The notes under the pieces were generated by a model. That model was given only the letters and a program-made list of their open reading frames with translations, did not search any database and had not been told where the DNA came from. Of a DNA stretch of 64,000 nucleotides, positions 54,101 to 61,124 are shown in pieces. Origin of the DNA: Bacteroidetes bacterium UBA2364 (GTDB lineage Bacteria; Bacteroidota; Rhodothermia; Rhodothermales; UBA2364); NCBI GenBank assembly GCA_002344075.1, contig DDTM01000083.1:1-64000 (forward strand), in the 5' to 3' direction. Position 1 is the first letter of the stretch. Every line of letters begins with the position of its first letter. Position numbers and translations under genes: made by a program.

Positions 54101-54339
54101 ATCATGGCAGCCGAAGCTCCCATCAGTTGAAGAAACCGGCGACGCGAGCCAGGGATTATATCCGCTGTATCCAATGCACCAGCCTTGAATTCGCTTTTTA
54201 CAAACTCTTTGTATTGCGGCGAGCTTTCCAAGTGCTCCATGCTGCGCCAAAAAGTTCTTTTCGGCTTTTCGACAGACAAGTCGGGATTGGATACCTCGTC
54301 CTTTTCAGACGAATCCAGAATATCTAATTCAAGAATCAT
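51148..54339 (-). CDS. actB: Alternative complex III iron-sulfur subunit ActB
   Basis: 1063 residues. A Tat signal lies internally at about residues 65-87 (SRRRFLQLMGASAAMMGLAA, C follows), giving a long N-terminal leader. Residues about 90-770 form the molybdopterin-oxidoreductase-like domain, which in ActB carries no cofactor. The C-terminal part has four cysteine groups for iron-sulfur clusters: CTGCSACITACQSEN, CHHCENAPCEQVCPIN, CVGTRYCANNCPY and CTFCV ... CQQVCPSQAI. It carries electrons between the quinol site and the hemes of ActA. The His-rich end (GAHHHEEHTEHA) is characteristic. It follows actA by 67 bp. Confidence 0.96.
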   Translation of the reverse strand: MILELDILDSSEKDEVSNPDLSVEKPKRTFWRSMEHLESSPQYKEFVKSEFKAGALDTADIIPGSRRRFLQLMGASAAMMGLAACRKPFEKVLPYTRQPEQIIPGRPLMYATAMPFGDHVRPVLVESHEGRPTKVEGNPDHPQNKGVGATSPFEQASILNMFDPDRIRLPKFKGQSSNWNKFQQEVVSGLAGKRVAVLAPSLTSPTLAALLTAARSNGWASYTYDAAGDDVEALGYQMAFGRALRPVYQFSQAKVIVSLDADFLAATDKNMVHNAREFAAGRRVMSPNDEMSRLYVVESAYTTTGGMADNRLKLRSSEIPAFAAALAAATGVSAAAPKATAFANHQWVKEIASDLRRNAGKAVVVAGANQPPVVHALAAAINSTLGALGTTVTLYDHPSGTTLVPQASQLGALTATMKAGQVDVLLMLGVNPVYNAPSDLDFTAALKKVPVSIHAGHLMDETGQAATWHLPLSYYLEAWGDGLSYTGVRSIIQPLIAPLWDSKSEIELVNWMSTGTQKSGFDLVKAANSTVNWEKTLHDGFVEGTGFAATTVGAANVPAEALNTINTVDKNTIEVVFKPHLGLYDGTFSNNAWMQELPEHITKIVWDNVAVMSPATAQRLGLSVVNKSGNHYVDIVNLKVNDRSISVPIWIVPGFVDNSISVSLGYGRQIKSDNERWSHDFFSKEVGIYQNGPVSNGIGVSVEKLRTSQAMQIGLHVELTKTGETYQVVTTQDHGALPEDWESQGAVQHQQNRRIVRMQSLDEYKKKPRFAKDYEHKVDGKEVNWSQYPSLWEDERADIQEHVSTSPWYQYQWGMVIDLNTCTGCSACITACQSENNIPVVGKEQVSMGRDMYWMRLDRYFYGDQADPGMVIQPMLCHHCENAPCEQVCPINATSHSPDGLNEMTYNRCVGTRYCANNCPYKVRRYNFLNWTKDLPATVQMTNNPNVTVRFRGVMEKCTFCVQRIREAGLDARREQKNLKEGDILTACQQVCPSQAITFGNIRDKNSAVAKMKKHDRNYEVLADLANRPRVSYFARITNPNTALKGPEYRDGAHHHEEHTEHA

Positions 54340-54406
54340 GATTTATTTGGGCGATGTTCAAAAGACTGAACGATATTTCCAATAATACCAGACGAACCAA
54401 CGAAAT

Positions 54407-55078
54407 TTAATAATGGCAGGCCGAGCAGTTTGTGGGTGGCGCAATACCTTTTTTCTTAATCACCTCCAAGTTCTTGGCCTCCTGATCGGCAGGGCGGCTC
54501 TGGTCATAGCCCATTTTGGTGATTAATTCAGCAGGGCGAAGGTATTTTTCGGGGGTAGCATGACATTCAAGGCACCAACTCATTGAAAGGGGCTGTACTT
54601 GACTAACCACCTCCATTTCGTCCACACGCCCATGACACGTTTCGCAACCAACAGCTAATCCACCCTTAGATCCGGCATTTACGTGTACCGAGTGGTTAAA
54701 GTGGGCGTATTCCGGCAACATATGCACTTTTACCCATTCGATGGGCTTGCCACTTGCCCAACTTTCGCGAACGGGAAGAAGTTTTACAGACTCCGGCTTG
54801 ACCTGGTTATGGCAATTCATACACGTTTGGGTAGCAGGTAGGTTGGCAATAGCGCCATTTTCTACGTTGCTATGACAGTACCGACAGTCCATCCCCAATT
54901 CACCAGCATGGAACTGATGACTATAAGGTACTGGCTGCTTAGGCGCATATCCTACATCGGTATATTTTGGAGAGAAATAGTACGAAATAAACCAAATTGT
55001 AAACAGTAAGAAACCGAGTCCACCAACGAGGGCGATCAATGGAAGCCGATTAGACGCCTTGCTGAAAACTTGTGCCAT
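54407..55078 (-). CDS. actA: Alternative complex III pentaheme cytochrome c ActA
   Basis: 223 residues from ATG at 55078, preceded by AAAAGG; ten further codons are open upstream but less signal-like. A single N-terminal anchor (LPLIALVGGLGFLLFTIWFI) is followed by five heme motifs in order: CRYCH, CMNCH, CETCH, CLECH and CSACH (the last near the C-terminus). This matches ActA exactly. It receives electrons from ActB in the periplasm and passes them on. It is first gene of the operon; its upstream gap holds two adjacent palindromes. Confidence 0.96.
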   Translation of the reverse strand: MAQVFSKASNRLPLIALVGGLGFLLFTIWFISYYFSPKYTDVGYAPKQPVPYSHQFHAGELGMDCRYCHSNVENGAIANLPATQTCMNCHNQVKPESVKLLPVRESWASGKPIEWVKVHMLPEYAHFNHSVHVNAGSKGGLAVGCETCHGRVDEMEVVSQVQPLSMSWCLECHATPEKYLRPAELITKMGYDQSRPADQEAKNLEVIKKKGIAPPTNCSACHY

Positions 55079-55217
55079 ATACCTTTTGGGGGTTAAAGAA
55101 AAAAGCAAATTGTGGCCTTGACCACTACATTTTTTACCGAAGCATGGCCAATGTACAACCTTAGTTGCATATAGAGATTGAAAACCGATTGAAATAAAAG
55201 TCAGAATTCAATCAAGT

Positions 55218-55234
55218 TTTAGATTCAATCTAAA
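55218..55234. promoter_or_regulatory. 17-bp palindrome upstream of the act-cox operon
   Basis: TTTAGATT-C-AATCTAAA is a perfect inverted repeat 140 bp upstream of actA and about 205 bp from the divergent malic enzyme gene. It abuts a second palindrome at 55235. The gap 55079-55438 (360 bp) shows no gene. Confidence 0.5.
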
Positions 55235-55251
55235 TTACAACAGAGTTGTAA
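55235..55251. promoter_or_regulatory. Adjacent 17-bp palindrome, CRP/FNR-like spacing
   Basis: TTACAAC-AGA-GTTGTAA is a perfect inverted repeat beginning where the previous one ends. The TTAC...GTAA ends and the length resemble CRP/FNR-superfamily sites. The actual regulator is unknown. Confidence 0.5.
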
Positions 55252-55438
55252 CGCGACAAACAGAACAACGAATCAAACGTGGTAGGTGCGTTTAAGATAC
55301 GTGTTTTTTGAGGCAATACAAGTGGTGTTTCACGACAAAATTAAAAACAAACTTTTAGGGAACCAAAGACGGAACCGCCTTTTCGCTTCGATCTAAGCGT
55401 ATCTTAAGGGTCTATCTTTTTCATTAACAGTAGTTTTT

Positions 55439-56857
55439 ATGCCATCATTCAGATCAACAAGCGCGAGTAATTCCATCACCTTTCGTCTTCGTTTAGACAA
55501 CATTCCAGGCACGCTTGCCAAGGCGATGTCTGCCATTGGAGAAACTGGCGGCAACATCGGTGCTATTGATATCGTCCGGGTTGAGCAAAACAAACTGATA
55601 CGCGACATCACCGTTAATACAGGGGGCGATGACCATATCGAAGAAATAACGCATGTGCTCAATGGAATCGAGGGTGTAGATGTGATGCACTGGTCAGATC
55701 AAACATTTATCATGCATTTGGGTGGAAAATTAGACATTCGGAGCAAGGTTCCACTTAAATCCCGCGACCAACTTGCTATGGCGTACACCCCTGGCGTAGC
55801 TCGTGTCTGCATGGCCATCCATCATGCACCCGACAAGGTGTATAAGCTTACCATCAAAGGTAATACCGTAGCCGTAGTTTCTGACGGAACGGCGGTCTTA
55901 GGTCTTGGCGACATTGGGCCCGAGGCAGCGATGCCCGTGATGGAAGGAAAGGCCCAGCTATTCAAGGAGTTTGCAGGCGTGAATGCATTCCCGATTTGTC
56001 TGGCCACCAAAGACGTAGATGAAATTGTGGAAACCGTTAAACGTTTGGCCCCTACGTTTGGTGGAATCAATCTGGAAGACATCTCGGCACCTCGATGTTT
56101 TGAAATTGAACGCCGTCTAAAAGAAGAATTGGATATTCCCGTTTTTCATGATGACCAACACGGCACAGCGGTTGTTATGGCAGCTGGTATTATCAATGCT
56201 TTAAAGATTGTCAATAAAAAACCACAAGACCTAAAAGTGGTGATGCTCGGCATTGGAGCAGCAGGAACGGCCTGTACCAATATGCTCATCGAAATGGGGG
56301 TAACCAATATCATTGGAGCCGATAGAAGTGGTGCAATTCATAGGGAACGTACCGATCTGACTAAAGAGAAAATGGATTATGCCTTACGCACCAATCCCCA
56401 TTTATTTTCTGGCAGCATCCACGAAATCTTACAGGATGCCGATGTATTTATCGGACTTTCTGCCCCCGACCAAATCACGGTAGAGGACTTGAAAAAGATG
56501 GCACCGAACCCCATTGTATTTGCGATGGCGAATCCGGATCCAGAAATCAAGCCCGAATTGGCCTATCCTCATGTGGCTGTTATGGCAACCGGTAGAAGCG
56601 ATTACCCGAATCAAATTAACAATGTGTTATGTTTTCCAGGATTGTTTAAAGGGGTTCTCGAATGCCGCGCAAAAGACATCAATATGGAGATGAAAATGGC
56701 TGCTGCTTATGCCATTGCTGCCTCTATTTCGGATGAAGAACTCTACCCTTCATACATTATACCCAGTGTATTCGACAAGCGGGTTGCAACAAAAGTAGCG
56801 GAAGCCGTTAAAAATGCGGCCTATGCATCTGGTGCTGCACGTAGAAACAAGAAATGA
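55439..56857 (+). CDS. NAD-type malic enzyme with N-terminal ACT domain
   Basis: 472 residues. Residues about 12-88 form an ACT-like ligand-binding domain (ITFRLRLDNIPGTLAKAMSA, GGNIGAIDIVRVEQ), placed before a short-form malic enzyme core. Core motifs: LAMAYTPGVARVCMAI, GTAVLGLGDIGPEAAMPVME, PVFHDDQHGTAVVMAAGI, GIGAAGTACTNMLIEMG, and AMANPDPEIKPELA. It decarboxylates malate to pyruvate. The ACT domain suggests allosteric control by an amino acid or other small molecule. It lacks the long phosphotransacetylase tail of other malic enzymes. Divergent from the act operon; ppdK lies 4 kb away. Confidence 0.93.
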   Translation: MPSFRSTSASNSITFRLRLDNIPGTLAKAMSAIGETGGNIGAIDIVRVEQNKLIRDITVNTGGDDHIEEITHVLNGIEGVDVMHWSDQTFIMHLGGKLDIRSKVPLKSRDQLAMAYTPGVARVCMAIHHAPDKVYKLTIKGNTVAVVSDGTAVLGLGDIGPEAAMPVMEGKAQLFKEFAGVNAFPICLATKDVDEIVETVKRLAPTFGGINLEDISAPRCFEIERRLKEELDIPVFHDDQHGTAVVMAAGIINALKIVNKKPQDLKVVMLGIGAAGTACTNMLIEMGVTNIIGADRSGAIHRERTDLTKEKMDYALRTNPHLFSGSIHEILQDADVFIGLSAPDQITVEDLKKMAPNPIVFAMANPDPEIKPELAYPHVAVMATGRSDYPNQINNVLCFPGLFKGVLECRAKDINMEMKMAAAYAIAASISDEELYPSYIIPSVFDKRVATKVAEAVKNAAYASGAARRNKK

Positions 56858-56878
56858 TTTATTTCTTATGACAAGTTT

Positions 56879-56917
56879 ATAGCACCTCTCTTGCTTTCGA
56901 GGGGGGTGTTATTTTTC
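56879..56917 (+). terminator. Terminator-like hairpin after malic enzyme
   Basis: ATAGCACCTCTC / GAGGGGGGTGTTAT form a stem with a few mismatches and loop TTGCTTTC, followed by TTTTTC, about 22 bp after the stop. Confidence 0.7.
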
Positions 56918-57124
56918 TTTTTCTGACATCAAAATTTTATAACCGGATAGAAGATGTCGGATTTTTCTGGAGAGGTATAGGGATATTTCTCGCAGCATTG
57001 AGACTTTTTTAGACCTACCTTTATTGCAATGGCCTTAAATATCCTGTATTTTGATACAGCACTTCAACCGAAGTTCAACTCCACCACCAACACCAGCTAC
57101 CTTCCATATTTTATCCTCCTTTTT

Positions 57125-57715
57125 ATGAAGTTGAACTGTGTTCCTTGCGCAGGTTTATACTACCTGCTGTTATTCCTCCTTCCCGGTACTGTATTCGCAC
57201 AAGCCAAAAGTTTTGGCACGCCATCGAGCGATGCAGATCGGCAATTATTGGATCAATTGGTTGCACGTTATTACGAAAAACAACGTATCCTAACCGAAAA
57301 GCAATTGTTATTAGCAACCATTCAACCCCAGATTGCGCGTCTCGAAACAATCAAAAGCATTGCCAATTTGGGCGCTGGCCCACGAACGACTGTAAGCAAG
57401 ATTCGCCAAGAATTTCCGGGCGAGTTTATGTCTATGGCGAACGAGGTTGCTTACGCACTTTCGCTACGACGCACAGCACTCACGCCAGAAGTATTCAGGT
57501 CCACCCTTCGGCAGGCCGGATTTTCAGTTAACGAAACCGAAGCCGCCATCAAGAATCACATAGGGCTTCCAGAAAGATTGGCTTCCCAAAAACAATTGGA
57601 AGAGATTGAAGTCCGCCAATTAACCCAAGCTATTGTTGAAATCCGGGCCCAAGTAAGTATGATCGCACCGAAAGTGGGGCTTAAACCCGAAGTTCTGCTC
57701 GGTTTAGGAAATTAA
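57125..57715 (+). CDS. Hypothetical exported protein
   Basis: 196 residues from ATG at 57125, which gives a clean signal peptide (LYYLLLFLLPGTVFAQ|AKS); the frame is open to 57029. The mature chain is helical and rich in Gln, Leu and Arg (RYYEKQRILTEKQLLLATIQ, IEVRQLTQAIVEIRAQVSMI), with possible coiled-coil stretches. No family recognised. It converges with the next gene with only 1 bp between the stops. Confidence 0.6.
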   Translation: MKLNCVPCAGLYYLLLFLLPGTVFAQAKSFGTPSSDADRQLLDQLVARYYEKQRILTEKQLLLATIQPQIARLETIKSIANLGAGPRTTVSKIRQEFPGEFMSMANEVAYALSLRRTALTPEVFRSTLRQAGFSVNETEAAIKNHIGLPERLASQKQLEEIEVRQLTQAIVEIRAQVSMIAPKVGLKPEVLLGLGN

Positions 57716-57716
57716 G

Positions 57717-58100
57717 TTAGGTGGTACGTTGCCGTCCAATGCGTTTGTCCAGCTCATCGGCCATATCGGGTAATTCATCCGATATGGCTTTGACCGAGGA
57801 GGTTGGAAGGTGATTTTCGATGGCACTGATTCGTTCTTCTAACGGTTTGCTCACTTCCAACATGGTTTCCCGAATCATTTCTTGCAACTCCGCGCGCGAA
57901 AGCGTTTTGTCATCCTGCTGTCCATTTCGTTCAAATTCCATTTGAAAAAAAGGTAGTTTAATATTTTTAGGCTGTGCCTGTGGAGATTGTAAGCGCATTC
58001 GTTCTTTGGTTTCCATGGTAAACTTTTCATGTTGGAGAGCCATTTTAACAATGGAAACAACGGCGATGGCAATAATGGTGGTAATGATGATGTAGATCAT
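57717..58100 (-). CDS. Hypothetical membrane-anchored helical protein
   Basis: 127 residues. One N-terminal helix (MIYIIITTIIAIAVVSIVKM), then charged helical segments (RAELQEMIRETMLEVSKPLE, ISAIENHLPTSS, DELPDMADELDKRIGRQ) with coiled-coil character. It could be a phage-shock-like or scaffold protein, but nothing identifies it. Confidence 0.55.
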   Translation of the reverse strand: MIYIIITTIIAIAVVSIVKMALQHEKFTMETKERMRLQSPQAQPKNIKLPFFQMEFERNGQQDDKTLSRAELQEMIRETMLEVSKPLEERISAIENHLPTSSVKAISDELPDMADELDKRIGRQRTT

Positions 58101-58210
58101 TTCTTTAGGGCGTCTAAAATTCGGAGAGAGTCGGATAGCGTTTCCGTTTCAAGGATTTTCAAGTCCATCTACAGAAAAATTTTTTCATACGGTACGTATT
58201 TCCCAAAGTT

Positions 58211-58819
58211 TCAGAAAGATTGCGATTCTATATCCAACAATAAATCAAAACCAATGGTAATATCATCCATTGTGCGCACCATCCCCCCTATGGCGACAGG
58301 AGGCATTACTCCAAAAGCCGTCATCTTAAGGGGTTGATATCCTTTTACCCTGAATTTTCCCGATGCTTTTCGTTGCACCATAACGGGTATCTGATACCCC
58401 TTGATATGCCCATTAAGGGAAACCTGAGCATAAAACCGACTACTCCCCGATGTATTTTTGCCAGAAGTAATTGCTTCCACTTCACGAACATCAATTTCGA
58501 TATTGGGAAATCGGTTCGCCTGAAGGGCCTCATACATCACCCCATTAAAAAGCCGGTTGCCACAATCGAGTGTTCGAATCCGGATAGAGATTTGGACAAG
58601 ATTTACTTTATAGTTCCCATCCTTTATCCAATAAAAAGTTTTTTTCGGAATCATCAAAGATGCTTTGCACCTAAAATCGGCGAGAGTCGTTTTCCCCTTT
58701 ATTTCTACGATGCTCCCTTGCAAAACCGCCCATTTCCCCATTTTGTAATCTGAAAGGGATTGGCCCAGCATGGGTTGATTCCAAAAGGACAAAATCAGTA
58801 GGATATAACGCCACATCAT
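58211..58819 (-). CDS. YceI-family protein (divergent)
   Basis: 202 residues with signal peptide (LLILSFWNQPMLGQ). YceI-like pattern: a region GNRLFNGVMYEALQANRFPN, IEIDVREVE, AQVSLNGHIKGYQIPVMVQR, and MTAFGVMPPVAIGGMVRTMD. This is a lipocalin-like fold that binds polyisoprenoid or lipid-like ligands in the periplasm. A clearer YceI protein is encoded at 60301, with the porin-like barrel gene between them. Confidence 0.75.
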   Translation of the reverse strand: MMWRYILLILSFWNQPMLGQSLSDYKMGKWAVLQGSIVEIKGKTTLADFRCKASLMIPKKTFYWIKDGNYKVNLVQISIRIRTLDCGNRLFNGVMYEALQANRFPNIEIDVREVEAITSGKNTSGSSRFYAQVSLNGHIKGYQIPVMVQRKASGKFRVKGYQPLKMTAFGVMPPVAIGGMVRTMDDITIGFDLLLDIESQSF

Positions 58820-58834
58820 AGGGGTATCAAACTT

Positions 58835-58869
58835 AAAAGAGGCCCAAACAAACTGTCTGCGCCTCTTCT
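58835..58869 (-). terminator. Terminator-like hairpin after the porin-like gene
   Basis: AAAAGAGGC / GCCTCTT with a 17-nt loop, followed on the minus strand by TTTTAAG; 32 bp past the stop. Confidence 0.55.
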
Positions 58870-58900
58870 TCGATGTATAGATTGGTGATTGGGCGAGTCA

Positions 58901-60244
58901 TTAGAAACCAACTGCCGCTTCGATCATCAGCCCTTTGAAGTTTGCTCCATTGCGCACATCCGTAGCGGGGAAGTCTCCGGAATAGTCTTGATTTACGTAT
59001 TCCAACTTGGCTACCATGTTTTTGGTAACAAACCAGCCTAAGACGCCTTGCACACGGGTTGCACTTACGTCTTTGATCGCGCCACTAAAGAGGAATTGCG
59101 CATCTACTTTATTGTAGCGACCACCCACATAGAAATTTTCTTTTGAACCGAAGCGATAGATCAGTTCGCCCGCCAATTGGCCAGCAGTACGTTCGTCTTT
59201 TTCGGCATTGCTACGTCCTTGTGCCGTTTCATACGTTCCGAAGAACTCAATACCTTTGTATTTTAAGAAAAGGTTCCCCATAATGGCGGTTACTTTATCC
59301 GTAAAACCAGGTTGAATATTACCAGACCAAGCTTGTGCCGTCGCATTGGTTGCCGTTCCGCCGACGGATGCAGGCTCTACGACCAAGTAATATCTGGAAC
59401 CAGCACGGTCTCCATTATACAGTACATTTCGGGCTGTACTCGAAATGGTATATACACTCCCTGTTACCCGCAAACGAAGGTCGTCATTAATTTGTTTGTC
59501 GTAGCCTAATTTTCCGATGTATGCAGGCTTCCGGCTGTTATCCGGATCGTTTGTTGTTTTGGCCGGACGTGTAATAACCCCATTGATTGCACCGGTGGTC
59601 ATGGCAAAATCAGCCAAGATGCCATTTTTTTGGTAGGTCACCTCGCCCCCAATTTCGGTATTGAAGGCATCAAGCACATAGTTTCCCACAAAAGGATTAT
59701 ATACGGCGTTCCCGTTATCTGTTCTGCGGTAGTGGGCATCGCCGTAGTTTAGTTCGTTATGCCCCACACGAATGGTGACGTTTTCCATTACCTTATCTAC
59801 CAAATCACTTTTCAGGAAAGGTAATTTATCAAATTGGATATACCCTCCTTTCACCCAAGATTCGTTATGATGCCGCGCCGATAAATAGGTGATCAGATTC
59901 ATCCGAACACCATCTGCGAGCCAAACATCTATGTTCAGGTTTGCCGTTGCAAGGTTGAACCCCGGAGCAAGATTATAAAGGTTATCGTTAACTTTATCGT
60001 TGTTGGCATCCGTAAAAAATTTACTAGAGTGGCTTAGGTGTTGGTATTGCTGGGTAAAATTCCCGCCGAGCCTCACTTTAACATCGCCCTTCCAATTAGT
60101 TTCTTGTTTTGGGGTTTCAAAAACATAAAGTCCGTCTTGGTCGTAGGGACGATAGTTCGTATAAACACTTTGTGCGGTTGCCGACGACATAGCACCGAAA
60201 AGCACAACAATAAAAATGGTTGATTTAAGGATTAAAGATTTCAT
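58901..60244 (-). CDS. Porin-like outer-membrane beta-barrel protein
   Basis: 447 residues with signal peptide (FGAMSSATAQ|SVY). The mature sequence is a succession of amphipathic strands with many aromatic residues and ends AAVGF, a barrel-type terminal Phe. Motifs such as VTIRVGHNELNYGDAHYRRT and NAVYNPFVGNYVLDAFNTEI resemble phosphate-selective porin O/P-like or alginate-export-like barrels. The solute is unknown. The YceI gene on its upstream side ends at 60301, 56 bp before this start, so they likely share a transcript. Confidence 0.75.
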   Translation of the reverse strand: MKSLILKSTIFIVVLFGAMSSATAQSVYTNYRPYDQDGLYVFETPKQETNWKGDVKVRLGGNFTQQYQHLSHSSKFFTDANNDKVNDNLYNLAPGFNLATANLNIDVWLADGVRMNLITYLSARHHNESWVKGGYIQFDKLPFLKSDLVDKVMENVTIRVGHNELNYGDAHYRRTDNGNAVYNPFVGNYVLDAFNTEIGGEVTYQKNGILADFAMTTGAINGVITRPAKTTNDPDNSRKPAYIGKLGYDKQINDDLRLRVTGSVYTISSTARNVLYNGDRAGSRYYLVVEPASVGGTATNATAQAWSGNIQPGFTDKVTAIMGNLFLKYKGIEFFGTYETAQGRSNAEKDERTAGQLAGELIYRFGSKENFYVGGRYNKVDAQFLFSGAIKDVSATRVQGVLGWFVTKNMVAKLEYVNQDYSGDFPATDVRNGANFKGLMIEAAVGF

Positions 60245-60300
60245 GATGGTAACAGTTAGTGGAAACAGGGATTATAAAGGGGACGAAAGAACAGGCTGGG

Positions 60301-60867
60301 TTATTTGCCCATTGTCACGTCTAAACTGACGGTGACATCGTCTGAAGTTTTAAGTGTGCCCATAAACAAGACTGGAGCAGACATTTTGAAGTCAGACATT
60401 TTAAGTTTTTTGGTACCTTTGAATTGGACGCTTCCATCGCCTGCAACCGTTCCGGTGACGCTCAGGTCAACGGGCTTGGTGACACCGTGCATGGTCAGAT
60501 TGCCTTTTGCAGCCACCTGATAGGCATTTCCTTGTTTCGTAACTTTGGCGGACGTCATTTGAAAAACGATAGTGGCATATTTGGAAGCATCGAATGTGGA
60601 CAGGATGTTTTTGTCCATCATTTGCCCTTTTGTACTTTTGATGGAAGCAACATCCATGGTAACCGAAAGACTATTAACGGCTTTCAATTCTCCGCCTTCG
60701 ACTTTAACATCTCCGTTACCCCGCACTCTGGTGACATTAGCAGCCCAGTCATGGAGGGTAGAAGTGCCTTTCATGCCTACATTGCTACGGTTTATTTTAT
60801 AACCTTGCGCCATTGCGGAAAACGAAAGGAGTAGAAAGAACGGAAGAATCCATAAAATGCGTTTCAT
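60301..60867 (-). CDS. YceI-family periplasmic protein
   Basis: 188 residues from ATG at 60867, giving signal peptide FFLLLSFSAMAQ|GYKI; the frame is open to 60969. Typical YceI motifs: SNVGMKGTSTLHDWAANVTR, MMDKNILSTFDASKYATIVF, GNLTMHGVTKPVDLSVTGTV, and LKMSDFKMSAPVLFMGTLKT. A lipocalin-like protein that binds isoprenoid or amide lipids. It heads an apparent three-gene set: YceI, porin-like barrel, divergent YceI. Confidence 0.92.
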   Translation of the reverse strand: MKRILWILPFFLLLSFSAMAQGYKINRSNVGMKGTSTLHDWAANVTRVRGNGDVKVEGGELKAVNSLSVTMDVASIKSTKGQMMDKNILSTFDASKYATIVFQMTSAKVTKQGNAYQVAAKGNLTMHGVTKPVDLSVTGTVAGDGSVQFKGTKKLKMSDFKMSAPVLFMGTLKTSDDVTVSLDVTMGK

Positions 60868-61073
60868 AGCTTTAGGGGGTTTAATGAACGTATAGGTTAT
60901 AAGTGGTTTTTGTGCCGCTATTACCTCTTGATAACAGGATACGCAATTCGCAGAGGTGAAGCCGTCCATGAACTTCGGTGCTTTGTGTAAGGAAGAGTGG
61001 GCAGGCTGTACGAATTTGGCCTACAAGCGCTTTCATAAATAAATGGCTTGCCACAAAAGTCTTGCCTAAAAAA

Positions 61074-61105
61074 AACATCCCTATCTTGCCAATAATAGGG
61101 ATGTT
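61074..61105 (-). terminator. Rho-independent terminator after ppdK
   Basis: AACATCCCTAT / ATAGGGATGTT form a perfect 11-bp stem with a 10-nt loop, followed on the minus strand by TTTTTTTT. It is 20 bp past the ppdK stop. Confidence 0.92.
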
Positions 61106-61124
61106 CATAGGCATTATGATGGTA

